Shown here: positions 8,176-16,002 of the stretch, piece by piece
Position numbering within the stretch: the first letter of the stretch is position 1
Layout of the letters: every line of letters starts with the position of its first letter
Source: Alphaproteobacteria bacterium
Lineage (GTDB): Bacteria > Pseudomonadota > Alphaproteobacteria > CAAGCB01 > CAG-977
Assembly (NCBI GenBank): GCA_900768185.1
Contig: CAAGCB010000009.1
Coordinates: forward strand, 1 to 64,000
DNA length: 64,000 nt
Direction of reading: 5' to 3'
Program-made: the position numbers and the translations under genes
The notes under the pieces: generated by a model
Seen by the model: the letters and a program-made list of their open reading frames with translations, nothing else
Told to the model about the DNA's origin: nothing
Databases searched by the model: none

Positions 8176-8793
8176 ATGGCACGTACACCTAATACAGAAC
8201 GCCGCCGCGGCGGCGAAAAAGAACGCGAAAACGATCGGGAACGCGCTGATTTGCGCAATGATCGCGATCGCGAAATGGACGAAATCGTTGACAAGCTTGT
8301 GTATGTCAACCGCGTCGCGAAGACCGTTAAAGGCGGTCGTCGCATGGCGTTTGCCGCTTTGGTCGTTGTCGGCGATCAGAAAGGTCGCGTCGGTTTTGCT
8401 TCCGGCAAAGCCCGCGAAGTTCCCGAAGCGATTCGCAAAGCCACCGAAAAAGCGAAACACGAAATGTTCCGAGTCCCGTTGCGTGAAAACCGCACGTTGC
8501 ATCATGACGTTCGCGGCAGATTCGGTGCCGGTGAAGTTGTTCTGAGAACGGCTCCCGCCGGTACGGGAATCATCGCCGGCGGTCCCATGCGCGCCGTTTT
8601 CGAAACGATGGGCATTCAGGACATCGTTGCGAAGTCGATCGGTTCGCAGAATCCGCACAACATGATCAAGGCGACGTTCGCCGCTTTGAAGATGGTCAGT
8701 TCTCCGCGCATGGTCGCCGCCAAACGCGGCAAGAAAGTCGGCGATTTGATCGTTGCCCGCGATGGTGCCAACGCCGTCGCCGTGAAGGAGTGA
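8176..8793 (+). CDS. rpsE: 30S ribosomal protein S5 with charged N-terminal extension
   Basis: 205 aa, almost 40 longer than E. coli S5. The extra length is an Arg/Glu/Asp-rich N-terminus (residues about 2-36, several ERE and DRD repeats), likely disordered. The S5 core follows: KLVYVNRVAKTVKGGRRM, FRVPLRENRTLHHDV, GGPMRAVFETMGIQDIVAKS and GSQNPHNMIKATF. S5 shapes decoding accuracy and the mRNA entry site. The start ATG 8176 follows AGGAAATG closely; no internal start would give a better-placed site, so the extension appears translated. Confidence 0.96.
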   Translation: MARTPNTERRRGGEKERENDRERADLRNDRDREMDEIVDKLVYVNRVAKTVKGGRRMAFAALVVVGDQKGRVGFASGKAREVPEAIRKATEKAKHEMFRVPLRENRTLHHDVRGRFGAGEVVLRTAPAGTGIIAGGPMRAVFETMGIQDIVAKSIGSQNPHNMIKATFAALKMVSSPRMVAAKRGKKVGDLIVARDGANAVAVKE

Positions 8794-8797
8794 GATG

Positions 8798-8989
8798 ATG
8801 ACCGAACAAGCGAAGACGATTAAAGTCAAACAGACCGGAAGCGTCATCGGCGCGACGAAAGTTCAGCGCGCTACGATGTTGGGCTTGGGTCTGAAAAAGA
8901 TGAATGCTGAAAAAGTGCTGCAGGATACGCCTGCCGTACGCGGTATGATCGCAAAGGTCGCCCATCTGGTGACTGTGGTTGAAGACTGA
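8798..8989 (+). CDS. rpmD: 50S ribosomal protein L30
   Basis: 63 aa. IKVKQTGSVIGATKVQRATMLGLGLKKMN and a C-terminal VRGMIAKVAHLVTVVE fit L30. Two tandem ATG codons occur; the second (8798) has a 7-nt spacing from AAGGAG inside the rpsE end, the first (8795) only 4 nt, so I prefer 8798. The residue difference is one methionine. Confidence 0.93.
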   Translation: MTEQAKTIKVKQTGSVIGATKVQRATMLGLGLKKMNAEKVLQDTPAVRGMIAKVAHLVTVVED

Positions 8990-8996
8990 ACGGTTT

Positions 8997-9025
8997 GCGC
9001 GCCGTTTGAATTCGAGACGGCGCGC
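8997..9025 (+). other. Perfect GC-rich hairpin between rpmD and rplO
   Basis: GCGCGCCGT (8997-9005) pairs exactly with ACGGCGCGC (9017-9025), extendable by a G-T and an A-T pair, with a short loop around GAATTCG. No T-run follows, so it is not an intrinsic terminator. It may be an mRNA-processing or regulatory hairpin; function is unknown. Confidence 0.6.
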
Positions 9026-9053
9026 GCCGATTTACTTAAAGCGAGTTAAAAAT

Positions 9054-9512
9054 ATGAAACTGAATGAAATTCGTGATAACGACGGCGCCCGCAAAGGTCG
9101 TATGCGCATTTGCCGCGGTATTGGTAGCGGCAAAGGAAAAACCGGCGGTCGCGGCGGAAAAGGTCAGACGGCTCGTACAGGCGTGGCGATTAACGGTTTC
9201 GAAGGCGGTCAGATGCCTCTTTACCGTCGTTTGCCGAAACGCGGCTTCAATAACATTTTCGCGAACAAGTACGCGGAAATCAATTTGGGGCGTTTGCAGG
9301 CGGCGATCGACAAGGGCGTCGTGGACGCTTCCAAAGAGATCGATATTGATGTTTTGCGCGCCGCCGGCGTTGTGAAACAGGCTTTTGACGGTTTGCGTCT
9401 GTTGGGTAACGGCGAACTGACCGCGAAAGTGACCATCAAGGTCGCCGGATCCACGGAAGCCGCCAAAGCGGCTGTCGAAAAAGTCGGCGGTCAGGTTATC
9501 ATCGCCGAATAA
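9054..9512 (+). CDS. rplO: 50S ribosomal protein L15
   Basis: 152 aa from ATG 9054; the longer open frame upstream runs through the intergenic hairpin and shows no L15 similarity. MKLNEIRDNDGARKGRMR, the Gly-rich GSGKGKTGGRGGKGQTAR and FEGGQMPLYRRLPKRGF are diagnostic. L15 is a late 50S assembly protein. The upstream region has only a weak ribosome binding site (GAG-rich GCGAGTTAAAAAT). Confidence 0.96.
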   Translation: MKLNEIRDNDGARKGRMRICRGIGSGKGKTGGRGGKGQTARTGVAINGFEGGQMPLYRRLPKRGFNNIFANKYAEINLGRLQAAIDKGVVDASKEIDIDVLRAAGVVKQAFDGLRLLGNGELTAKVTIKVAGSTEAAKAAVEKVGGQVIIAE

Positions 9513-9529
9513 CCGAAGTCTGAAAATTT

Positions 9530-9560
9530 GCAAAAGAGGGGAAGCCCCTCTTTTGCGCGT
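9530..9560 (+). terminator. Intrinsic-terminator-like hairpin between rplO and secY
   Basis: GCAAAAGAGGGG (9530-9541) and CCCCTCTTTTGC (9545-9556) form a perfect 12-bp stem with an AAG loop, followed by GCGTTTTAATTT. It looks like a terminator or attenuator placed inside the spc operon, directly before secY. Confidence 0.75.
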
Positions 9561-9588
9561 TTTAATTTATTATCAGTGGAAAATGAAC

Positions 9589-10941
9589 ATGGCTCCTCAA
9601 ACGCAAAAAATGGCAAACGGTTTAGGATGGGAAACTTTTGCGAAAGCGACCGATCTGCAAAAACGTCTTTTGTTCACGCTGGGGGCTATGGTTGTTTATC
9701 GTTTGGGGACGTTTATTCCCCTGCCCGGAATTAACGCTACGGTTTTGGAAGACATCTTTTCCAGACAGGCAGGCGGTATTCTGGGAATGTTCAATATGTT
9801 CACGGGCGGCGCGTTGTCCCGTATGACTTTATTTGCTTTAAACATTATGCCGTATATTTCGGCGTCCATTATCGTTCAGCTGGCGGCGTCGGTTTTGCCG
9901 TCCCTGATCGCTTTGAAGAAAGAGGGCGAATCGGGACAGCGTAAAATGACGCAATACACGCGTTATTTGACGGTTTTGATTACGATTGTTCAAGCCTACG
10001 GTTTGGCAATCGGGCTGGAAGCCACGGTCGGTTCCGCCGGAACGTCCGCCGTTTTGAATCCGGGGGCGTGGTTCCGTTTCACAACGGTCGTTTCGTTGCT
10101 GGGCGGCACGATGTTCATCGTATGGCTGGGCGATCAGATTACGGCGCGCGGCGTCGGAAACGGTTCGTCGCTGATTATTACCGCCGGTATCGTCGCCGGT
10201 ATTCCGATGGGGTTGGCGCAGACGTTTGAGCTGGCGCGCGCGGGATCTCTGTCGACGTTCGCTTTGTTTGCGATTTTGTTGATCGCTTTGGCTTTGGTGT
10301 GGTTCGTTGTGTTTTTTGAACGCGCGCAGCGCCGTATTCTGGTGCAGTATCCGAAGCGTCAAATGGGCGGTCGCATGATGAACAGCGAAAGTTCGCATCT
10401 GCCGTTGAAACTGAATCCGACGGGGGTTATTCCGCCGATTTTCGCCAGTTCGCTTTTGTTATTGCCGATGTCGATCGTAAGCATGTCCGTCAACAGCGGC
10501 AACAACGCCGATTGGCTGGTGTCCCTGTCGTCGATTTTGGCGCATGGTCAGCCTGTTTATCTGGCGCTTTATGCCGCGCTGATTATCTTTTTCACGTTCT
10601 TTTACACGGCGGTTGTGTTCAATCCCGAAGACACGGCTGACAATCTGAAACGTCAGGGCGGTTTTATCGCGGGGATTCGTCCGGGAAAAAGCACGGCGGA
10701 ATATCTGGACTATGTGCTGACGCGTCTGACGGTTTTGGGATCTTTGTATTTGGCGGTGATTTGCTGTTTTCCCGAAATCATGATCGCGAAATATTCCGTT
10801 CCGTTCATTTTGGGCGGCACGACGTTGTTGATTGTTGTTTCCGTGACGATGGATTTTGCGACGCAAATCCAGTCGCATCTGATCGCGTATCAATACGAAG
10901 GATTGATGCGTAAAGCCAAGCTTAAGGGACGTTTGAAGTGA
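9589..10941 (+). CDS. secY: Preprotein translocase subunit SecY
   Basis: 450 aa, ten predicted transmembrane segments. SecY forms the protein-conducting channel with SecE and SecG. Landmarks are the early RLGTFIPLPGIN, the first cytoplasmic segments GESGQRKMTQYTRYLT, RGVGNGSSLIITAGI, YPKRQMGGRMM, and FNPEDTADNLKRQGGFIAGIRPG near the cytosolic loop 5. Two nearby ATGs exist (9583 and 9589); GTGGA at 9576-9580 gives an 8-nt spacing only to 9589. The terminator-like hairpin just upstream suggests secY dosage is set separately from the ribosomal proteins. Confidence 0.96.
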   Translation: MAPQTQKMANGLGWETFAKATDLQKRLLFTLGAMVVYRLGTFIPLPGINATVLEDIFSRQAGGILGMFNMFTGGALSRMTLFALNIMPYISASIIVQLAASVLPSLIALKKEGESGQRKMTQYTRYLTVLITIVQAYGLAIGLEATVGSAGTSAVLNPGAWFRFTTVVSLLGGTMFIVWLGDQITARGVGNGSSLIITAGIVAGIPMGLAQTFELARAGSLSTFALFAILLIALALVWFVVFFERAQRRILVQYPKRQMGGRMMNSESSHLPLKLNPTGVIPPIFASSLLLLPMSIVSMSVNSGNNADWLVSLSSILAHGQPVYLALYAALIIFFTFFYTAVVFNPEDTADNLKRQGGFIAGIRPGKSTAEYLDYVLTRLTVLGSLYLAVICCFPEIMIAKYSVPFILGGTTLLIVVSVTMDFATQIQSHLIAYQYEGLMRKAKLKGRLK

Positions 10942-11600
10942 TCAGCAACGGCAAGCACCTTGTTTTAATGGCTCCTCCCGGGGGCGGTAAGGGAACACAG
11001 GCGCGTTTGTTGCGTGATCGGCTGAACATACCCCATCTGTCGACGGGCGAAATGTTGAGAAACGCCGGGCGGGCGGGAACGCCGGTCGGTTTGCAGGCGA
11101 AAGCCTTGATTGACAAGGGAAACTTTGTTCCCGACGAAATGATCATTTCGATTATTTCGGAACGTCTGGACGAACCCGATTGCAAAGAGGGGTTTATTCT
11201 GGACGGTTTTCCGCGGACTTTGCCGCAGGCGAAAGCGTTGGACGAACTGCTGTTTGAAAAAGGGCGGCGTCTGGATCACGTTATTGAAATCCAAGTGCCC
11301 GACGACATGATCATTCAGCGCATCATCGGTCGTTTTTCCTGCGCGGATTGCGGCGCGATGTATCACGACACGTTGAAGCCGACCAAAGTGTTCGGTAAAT
11401 GCGATGAATGCGGCGGGTCAAACTTTGTCCGCCGTCCCGACGACAACTGGCAAACGGTTGTCAGCCGGTTGAAAACGTACCGCATGATGACGACCCCCGT
11501 TTTGCCGTATTACCGTCACGAGGGGCTGTTGGAAACAATCGACGGCACGGGCGGCGTGGACGAGGTCGCCGAAAAGATCAGAAAAATTATCGGTCAATAA
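10938..11600 (+). CDS. adk: Adenylate kinase, zinc-lid type
   Basis: 220 aa. Interconverts ATP plus AMP and two ADP. The P-loop PPGGGKGTQ spans residues 13-21, and DGFPRTLPQA follows in the AMP-binding region. The lid holds four cysteines in two CxxC pairs (C135, C138, C155, C158), the zinc-binding lid form. It starts at GTG 10938 and overlaps the secY stop by 4 nt (GTGA), the usual secY-adk coupling. PGGGKG replaces the commoner PGAGKG. Confidence 0.96.
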   Translation: MISNGKHLVLMAPPGGGKGTQARLLRDRLNIPHLSTGEMLRNAGRAGTPVGLQAKALIDKGNFVPDEMIISIISERLDEPDCKEGFILDGFPRTLPQAKALDELLFEKGRRLDHVIEIQVPDDMIIQRIIGRFSCADCGAMYHDTLKPTKVFGKCDECGGSNFVRRPDDNWQTVVSRLKTYRMMTTPVLPYYRHEGLLETIDGTGGVDEVAEKIRKIIGQ

Positions 11601-11621
11601 TTCCGGCAAGGGAGGAACGCC

Positions 11622-12920
11622 ATGGGAATCCTTGATGAAGCGAGAGAAGAATTGCGGCAATCCGCGGCGGCTTTGAAATGGGAAGAACCGCTGGTCGGGT
11701 TTGATTTGATCGGTGAAAGCCAAGAGCAAAAAAATCGGTTGGCGTATATTGTCAACACGGTCGCCAAAGGATCGCCGTTCGGCAAAAAGATTTTGCAAGA
11801 AGCTTGTGACGCGGGATATACGCTGGAGATGGAGCATATGTTCGGGGCGTTGGGGGCTTGCGAACCCGAAAATAAAAGGATTCTTCTGAACCCGTCCATG
11901 CCGAACGAGGATTTGATTTCAACGCTGGTTCATGAAGCGCGTCACGCTCAACAGGATATTCGCGCCCCGTGGAAAACGGAGCGGGGAAACAGCGAATTTT
12001 CAACGGAACTGAAGCTTTACCGCGCGGCGGAGGCCGACGCGCAAGCCGCCGCGGTTGCCGCGTGCTATGAAATCAAGAAAAACACGGGCAACAACGCGCC
12101 GTATTCCGCCAGTGCCGACAGGGACGCGCTGATCGTTTCGGGTTTTGCCTCCCACGCCGATTCGTCGGGGAAAGTGACGTCCGCCATGTTGCGCGCCGCG
12201 TTCAACGGCTGGTTTGAAGACGGACCGATCACCGAGGCATATGAACGTTCTTATCTGGTCGAGGAAATGGACGCCGTTGCCAAATCGGGGAATTTTTCAA
12301 AAATGCCGGGCGGACAAAAGCTGTCGTCGCGTCAAATCGTCGAAACGTACTGCACGGATACGGACGGCAACTGCTATTGGTCGACCGATCCCGATGTGCT
12401 GGAAGAACGCGATAAACTGTCGGTCGGTTCCAAAACGCGCAAATCTGCTGAAAGATTTTATCAGGCGCGTTTTGAAAAAACGGGGCGCGCGCCGGATCAA
12501 ACGTATGCGGATTTAAAGGTGCGCGACGAAGGGATTTCCGTCCGTGAAAGCGGCAAATTGCTTAAACAGGCTTTTTCCAATGAATACAAGCAAACATTCT
12601 TTCGCGATTTGAAAGCCGAAGTCGATTTTGAAAAAGACGGATCTTTGCTGGAAAAACGGCGAATGAATCATATCGTCAATAATGTTTGCCGGGACGCGCA
12701 CGCCAAAAAAGAGTTGGAAGCTTTGAAAAAAGCGGGATATTCCCTGACTATGGAAAGCTTGGGCAAGGCTGTCGCCGTTCGCGATCCGAAAAACAAAGTG
12801 ATCGTTTTGGCGCGCCGCGCTTCGGATCGGGAATTGCAAGGCGCTTTGCTGAAAGAAGCGCGTTCCGTCGCCGCTTTTGAAAACGCGATGATGCGCAAGG
12901 CGGCGTTCGCCCGCGGGTAG
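11622..12920 (+). CDS. Putative zinc metallopeptidase with degenerate internal duplicate (DUF6782-like)
   Basis: 432 aa, soluble, no signal peptide. An HExxH motif (HEARH, residues 104-108, within LVHEARHAQQ) marks a gluzincin-like zinc site; a later AAEADAQAAAV could give the third ligand. It resembles, from memory, the putative metallopeptidase group DUF6782 of gut bacteria. The C-terminus (about 346-420) repeats the N-terminal domain (about 39-112): IVNTV/IVNNV, AGYTLEME/AGYSLTME, NKRILL/NKVIVL. At the active site the second copy has KEARS instead of HEARH. The gene lies 21 nt after adk and 6 nt before a UvrA-like gene, inside the alpha operon, where such genes are not expected. Substrate unknown. 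Confidence 0.8.
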   Translation: MGILDEAREELRQSAAALKWEEPLVGFDLIGESQEQKNRLAYIVNTVAKGSPFGKKILQEACDAGYTLEMEHMFGALGACEPENKRILLNPSMPNEDLISTLVHEARHAQQDIRAPWKTERGNSEFSTELKLYRAAEADAQAAAVAACYEIKKNTGNNAPYSASADRDALIVSGFASHADSSGKVTSAMLRAAFNGWFEDGPITEAYERSYLVEEMDAVAKSGNFSKMPGGQKLSSRQIVETYCTDTDGNCYWSTDPDVLEERDKLSVGSKTRKSAERFYQARFEKTGRAPDQTYADLKVRDEGISVRESGKLLKQAFSNEYKQTFFRDLKAEVDFEKDGSLLEKRRMNHIVNNVCRDAHAKKELEALKKAGYSLTMESLGKAVAVRDPKNKVIVLARRASDRELQGALLKEARSVAAFENAMMRKAAFARG

Positions 12921-12926
12921 GGCAAA

Positions 12927-15461
12927 ATGACAGCGGAAGAAAAAGGCGTTCCGGCGAATATTTTGATTCGCGGTGCGCGCGTGCATAATCTGAAAAACGT
13001 CGACGTTGATATTCCGCTGAACAAAATCGTCGGCATCGCGGGCGTGTCGGGATCGGGCAAGTCGTCACTGGCTTTGGGCGTTTTGTACGCCGAAGGATCG
13101 CGCCGCTATTTGGACGCGTTGTCCGCCTATACCAGACGGCGTATGACACAGGCGGCGAAAGCCGATGTCGACGAAGTCCTGTATGTTCCCGCCGCATTGG
13201 CTTTGCATCAACGTCCCGCCGTTCCGGGGATACGCTCCACGTTCGGAACGGGGACGGAGCTGCTGAATTTCCTGCGTCTGATGTTTTCGCGTTTGGCAAA
13301 TCACCGTTGTCCGAACGGGCATTGTTTGGATCCGACTTTGGCGGTCGCGGCGGGAAAGGAATTGGTCTGTCCCGTTTGCGGCGCGCGTTTTTACGCGCCT
13401 TCCGCCGAAGAATTGTCTTTCAACGGTCAGGGCGCCTGCAAACGTTGCGGCGGCACGGGATTGATCAGAACCGTGGACGAAACGACGTTGGTTCCCGACA
13501 ACGGTTTGACCATTGACGGCGGTGCCGTCGCGCCGTGGAACAGCCTGATGTGGTCGCTGATGACGGACGTGTGCCGCGCCATGGGCGTGCGGACGGACGT
13601 TCCTTTCCGCGATCTGACCGAACGGGAAAAAGACATCGTTTTTCACGGTCCCGCCGAAAAGAAGCATATCCTTTATAAAGCCAAATCCTCCAACGTCGCG
13701 GGCGAGTTGGATTTTACCTACTATAATGCCGTGTACACCGTTGAAAACGCTTTGGCGAAAGTCAAAGACGAAAAAGGTATGAAGCGCGTTGAAAAATTTT
13801 TGAAAGAGGACGTCTGCCCCGATTGCCGCGGCAGCCGTTTGTCCGACCGCGCGCGGCTGCCGAAACTGCGCGGAACGGGGCTGGACGAGGCGTGCCGAAT
13901 GCCGTTGTCCGATTTGGTCGAATGGGTCAAAGGCGTTCCCGCCGCTTTGCCCGAAGAAATGCGACCGATGGCGAACGATATTTGCGATTCGTTTTTGTCG
14001 GTCGCCCGGCGGTTGACGGATTTGGGATTGTCCTATTTGTCGCTTGACCGCGCGTCCTGTTCTTTGTCGACGGGCGAACGGCAGAGAATGCAGCTGGCGC
14101 GCGCCGTGCGCAACAGGACGACGGGCGTCATGTATGTTCTGGACGAACCGTCGATCGGACTGCATCCGTTGAATATCGCGGGGTTGAACGGGGTGATTCA
14201 CGATTTGGTCGCGGACGGCAACAGCGTTATTTTGGTGGATCACGATCCGCAAATTTTAAAAGAATCCGATTGGATCGTCGAAATGGGACCGCAGGCGGGC
14301 GCAAACGGCGGACGCGTAATCGCGCAAGGGACGGTTCGCGACATCGAAACGGACGCGCATTCCCGCATCGGCGCTTTTCTGACCGGAAAAACGGCTGTGC
14401 GGGGCAGGGCGGAAATCGCCGCCGCCGATATGTTCGCGAACGGAACGATCCGTATGGAAACGGCGCGCGTTCACACGGTCAAGCCTTTGCGCGTCGAAAT
14501 TCCGAAAGGACGGCTGACCGTGGTGACGGGTGTGTCGGGATCCGGCAAGACGACCATGGTTTTGGAAAGTCTTGTTCCGGCTCTGGAGGCGAATGCGCGC
14601 GGGACGAAGCCTCCCGCTCACGTCGTTTCCGTGTCGGCGGACGGAATCCGGCGGGTCAAGCTGATTGACGCGACGCCCGTCGGTGTCAATGTGCGTTCGA
14701 CGGTCGCAACGTATGCGGGGGTTCACGACGAATTGCGCAAGCTGTACGCCCAAACCCCCGCCGCCAAACGGGACGGCAGGACGGCGGGTGATTTTTCCTA
14801 TAACACGGGAAGCCTGCGCTGTCCCGTTTGCGACGGAACGGGCGCCGTCAGTCTGGACGTGCAGTTTTTGCCGGATATCGACATTCCGTGTCCGCAATGC
14901 CGCGGAACAAGATACGATCAAACGGCGCGCGACATCAAATTGGCGAACAAAAACGGCGCGGCGCTGTCTTTGCCGGAATTGATGGCTTTGGACGTTTCGG
15001 CGGCGATCGATTTTTGCAAAGACATGAAAAACGTGTCGTCAAAGCTTAACACGTTGCGGGATTTGGGACTGGGGTATTTGACGCTGGGCGAAGCCACCCC
15101 CGGATTGTCGGGCGGCGAGGCGCAACGCCTGAAACTGGCGGGCGAAATGGGAAAAGGGCAGTCGGACGCCGTTTTCGTGTTTGACGAACCGACCATCGGA
15201 CTGCACCCTTCTGACGTTCAGACGCTGTTGCGGGTGTTTGACGCGCTGGTCGGCGACGGGGCGACGGTTGTCGTCATCGAACATGACTTGGATGTGATCC
15301 GGACGGCGGATTATGTGATCGACATGGGACCCGCCGGCGGGGAAGCGGGCGGCGCAATCGTCGTCGCCGGAACGCCCGACGAAGTCAGGGACTGTCCCGC
15401 CAGTGCGACGGGACGTTTTTTGCGGCGTCCGTTTTGTGAAAAAAGTTTGAAAAAACGGTAA
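12927..15461 (+). CDS. Short UvrA-like ABC ATPase (UvrA2 class, lacks UvrB-binding domain)
   Basis: 844 aa against about 940 for UvrA. Two ABC modules: Walker A GVSGSGKSS at 39-47 and a second VSGSGKTT near 535; D-loops DEPSIGLH and DEPTIGLH; the second signature is canonical (LSGGEAQR) but the first is LSTGERQR. The C-terminal zinc module is intact (CPVCDGTG, FLPDIDIPCPQCRGTRYD). The roughly 110-residue UvrB-interaction domain that follows the first ATPase lobe in UvrA is missing; only CPNGHC, CPVC and CKRCGGTG remain. UvrA2 proteins are linked to tolerance of DNA-binding drugs or crosslinks rather than classical repair; that role here is inference. Start 6 nt after the preceding gene, so probably one transcript. 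Confidence 0.9.
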   Translation: MTAEEKGVPANILIRGARVHNLKNVDVDIPLNKIVGIAGVSGSGKSSLALGVLYAEGSRRYLDALSAYTRRRMTQAAKADVDEVLYVPAALALHQRPAVPGIRSTFGTGTELLNFLRLMFSRLANHRCPNGHCLDPTLAVAAGKELVCPVCGARFYAPSAEELSFNGQGACKRCGGTGLIRTVDETTLVPDNGLTIDGGAVAPWNSLMWSLMTDVCRAMGVRTDVPFRDLTEREKDIVFHGPAEKKHILYKAKSSNVAGELDFTYYNAVYTVENALAKVKDEKGMKRVEKFLKEDVCPDCRGSRLSDRARLPKLRGTGLDEACRMPLSDLVEWVKGVPAALPEEMRPMANDICDSFLSVARRLTDLGLSYLSLDRASCSLSTGERQRMQLARAVRNRTTGVMYVLDEPSIGLHPLNIAGLNGVIHDLVADGNSVILVDHDPQILKESDWIVEMGPQAGANGGRVIAQGTVRDIETDAHSRIGAFLTGKTAVRGRAEIAAADMFANGTIRMETARVHTVKPLRVEIPKGRLTVVTGVSGSGKTTMVLESLVPALEANARGTKPPAHVVSVSADGIRRVKLIDATPVGVNVRSTVATYAGVHDELRKLYAQTPAAKRDGRTAGDFSYNTGSLRCPVCDGTGAVSLDVQFLPDIDIPCPQCRGTRYDQTARDIKLANKNGAALSLPELMALDVSAAIDFCKDMKNVSSKLNTLRDLGLGYLTLGEATPGLSGGEAQRLKLAGEMGKGQSDAVFVFDEPTIGLHPSDVQTLLRVFDALVGDGATVVVIEHDLDVIRTADYVIDMGPAGGEAGGAIVVAGTPDEVRDCPASATGRFLRRPFCEKSLKKR

Positions 15462-15479
15462 AAAATCGGCGCGGAAGTA

Positions 15480-15506
15480 TTGACTTTACGGGCGGTTGAG
15501 TATAGT
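15480..15506 (+). promoter_or_regulatory. Candidate sigma70 promoter for rpsM-rpsK-rpoA-rplQ
   Basis: TTGACT (15480-15485) and TATAGT (15501-15506) with a 15-bp spacer, slightly short. It lies directly after the UvrA-like gene and would give the displaced alpha operon its own start, with a leader of roughly 95 nt. Confidence 0.45.
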
Positions 15507-15555
15507 TTGGGCATCTCTGTAAGGTGTCCGCAGTATAACGCCTTACGGTGAAGTG

Positions 15556-15580
15556 TGTCCGATTCCGCAGGAATCGGACA
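15556..15580 (+). other. Perfect hairpin in the rpsM leader
   Basis: TGTCCGATTCC (15556-15566) pairs exactly with GGAATCGGACA (15570-15580) around a GCA loop, followed by GGTTTTGATTTGTT. It could act as an attenuator or as a ribosomal-protein binding site ahead of rpsM; it may also terminate read-through from the UvrA-like gene. Confidence 0.65.
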
Positions 15581-15608
15581 GGTTTTGATTTGTTATAGGA
15601 GATTTAAC

Positions 15609-15983
15609 TTGGCACGTATTGCTGGTGTGAATATTCCGACGAACAAGCGCGTGGAAATCGCTTTGACGTATATCCACGGCATCGGTCGGACTCTGGCCCG
15701 CGAAATCTGCGGGAAACTGAACATCGACGAAGCCCGTCGCGTTAGCGAATTGAACGACGACGATGTTCTGAAACTGCGTGAACTGATTGACCACGAATAC
15801 CACGTCGAAGGCGAATTGCGCCGCGAAGTGGGCGTGAATATCAAACGCTTGATGGATTTGGGCTGCTACCGCGGTCTGCGTCATCGTAAAGGTCTGCCTT
15901 GCCGCGGACAAAGAACGCATACGAACGCTCGTACGCGCAAGGGTCCCGCGAAACCCATCGCAGGCAAGAAAAAAGCCGTTTAA
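15609..15983 (+). CDS. rpsM: 30S ribosomal protein S13
   Basis: 124 aa starting at TTG 15609; (M)ARIAGVNIPTNKRVEIALTYI is the family N-terminus, and AGGAG at 15597-15601 is 7 nt upstream. No ATG or GTG fits. GLRHRKGLPCRGQRTHTNARTRKG near the end is diagnostic. S13 bridges to the 50S subunit and touches P-site tRNA. The rare TTG start may lower or tune translation of the first alpha-operon gene. Confidence 0.96.
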   Translation: MARIAGVNIPTNKRVEIALTYIHGIGRTLAREICGKLNIDEARRVSELNDDDVLKLRELIDHEYHVEGELRREVGVNIKRLMDLGCYRGLRHRKGLPCRGQRTHTNARTRKGPAKPIAGKKKAV

Positions 15984-16002
15984 CAGGAAAGGCAATTAGT
16001 TC

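Noticed and set aside
8979..9053. Longer N-terminus for L15 starting at 8979
   Set aside because: It overlaps rpmD and runs through the intergenic hairpin; L15 similarity starts at ATG 9054.
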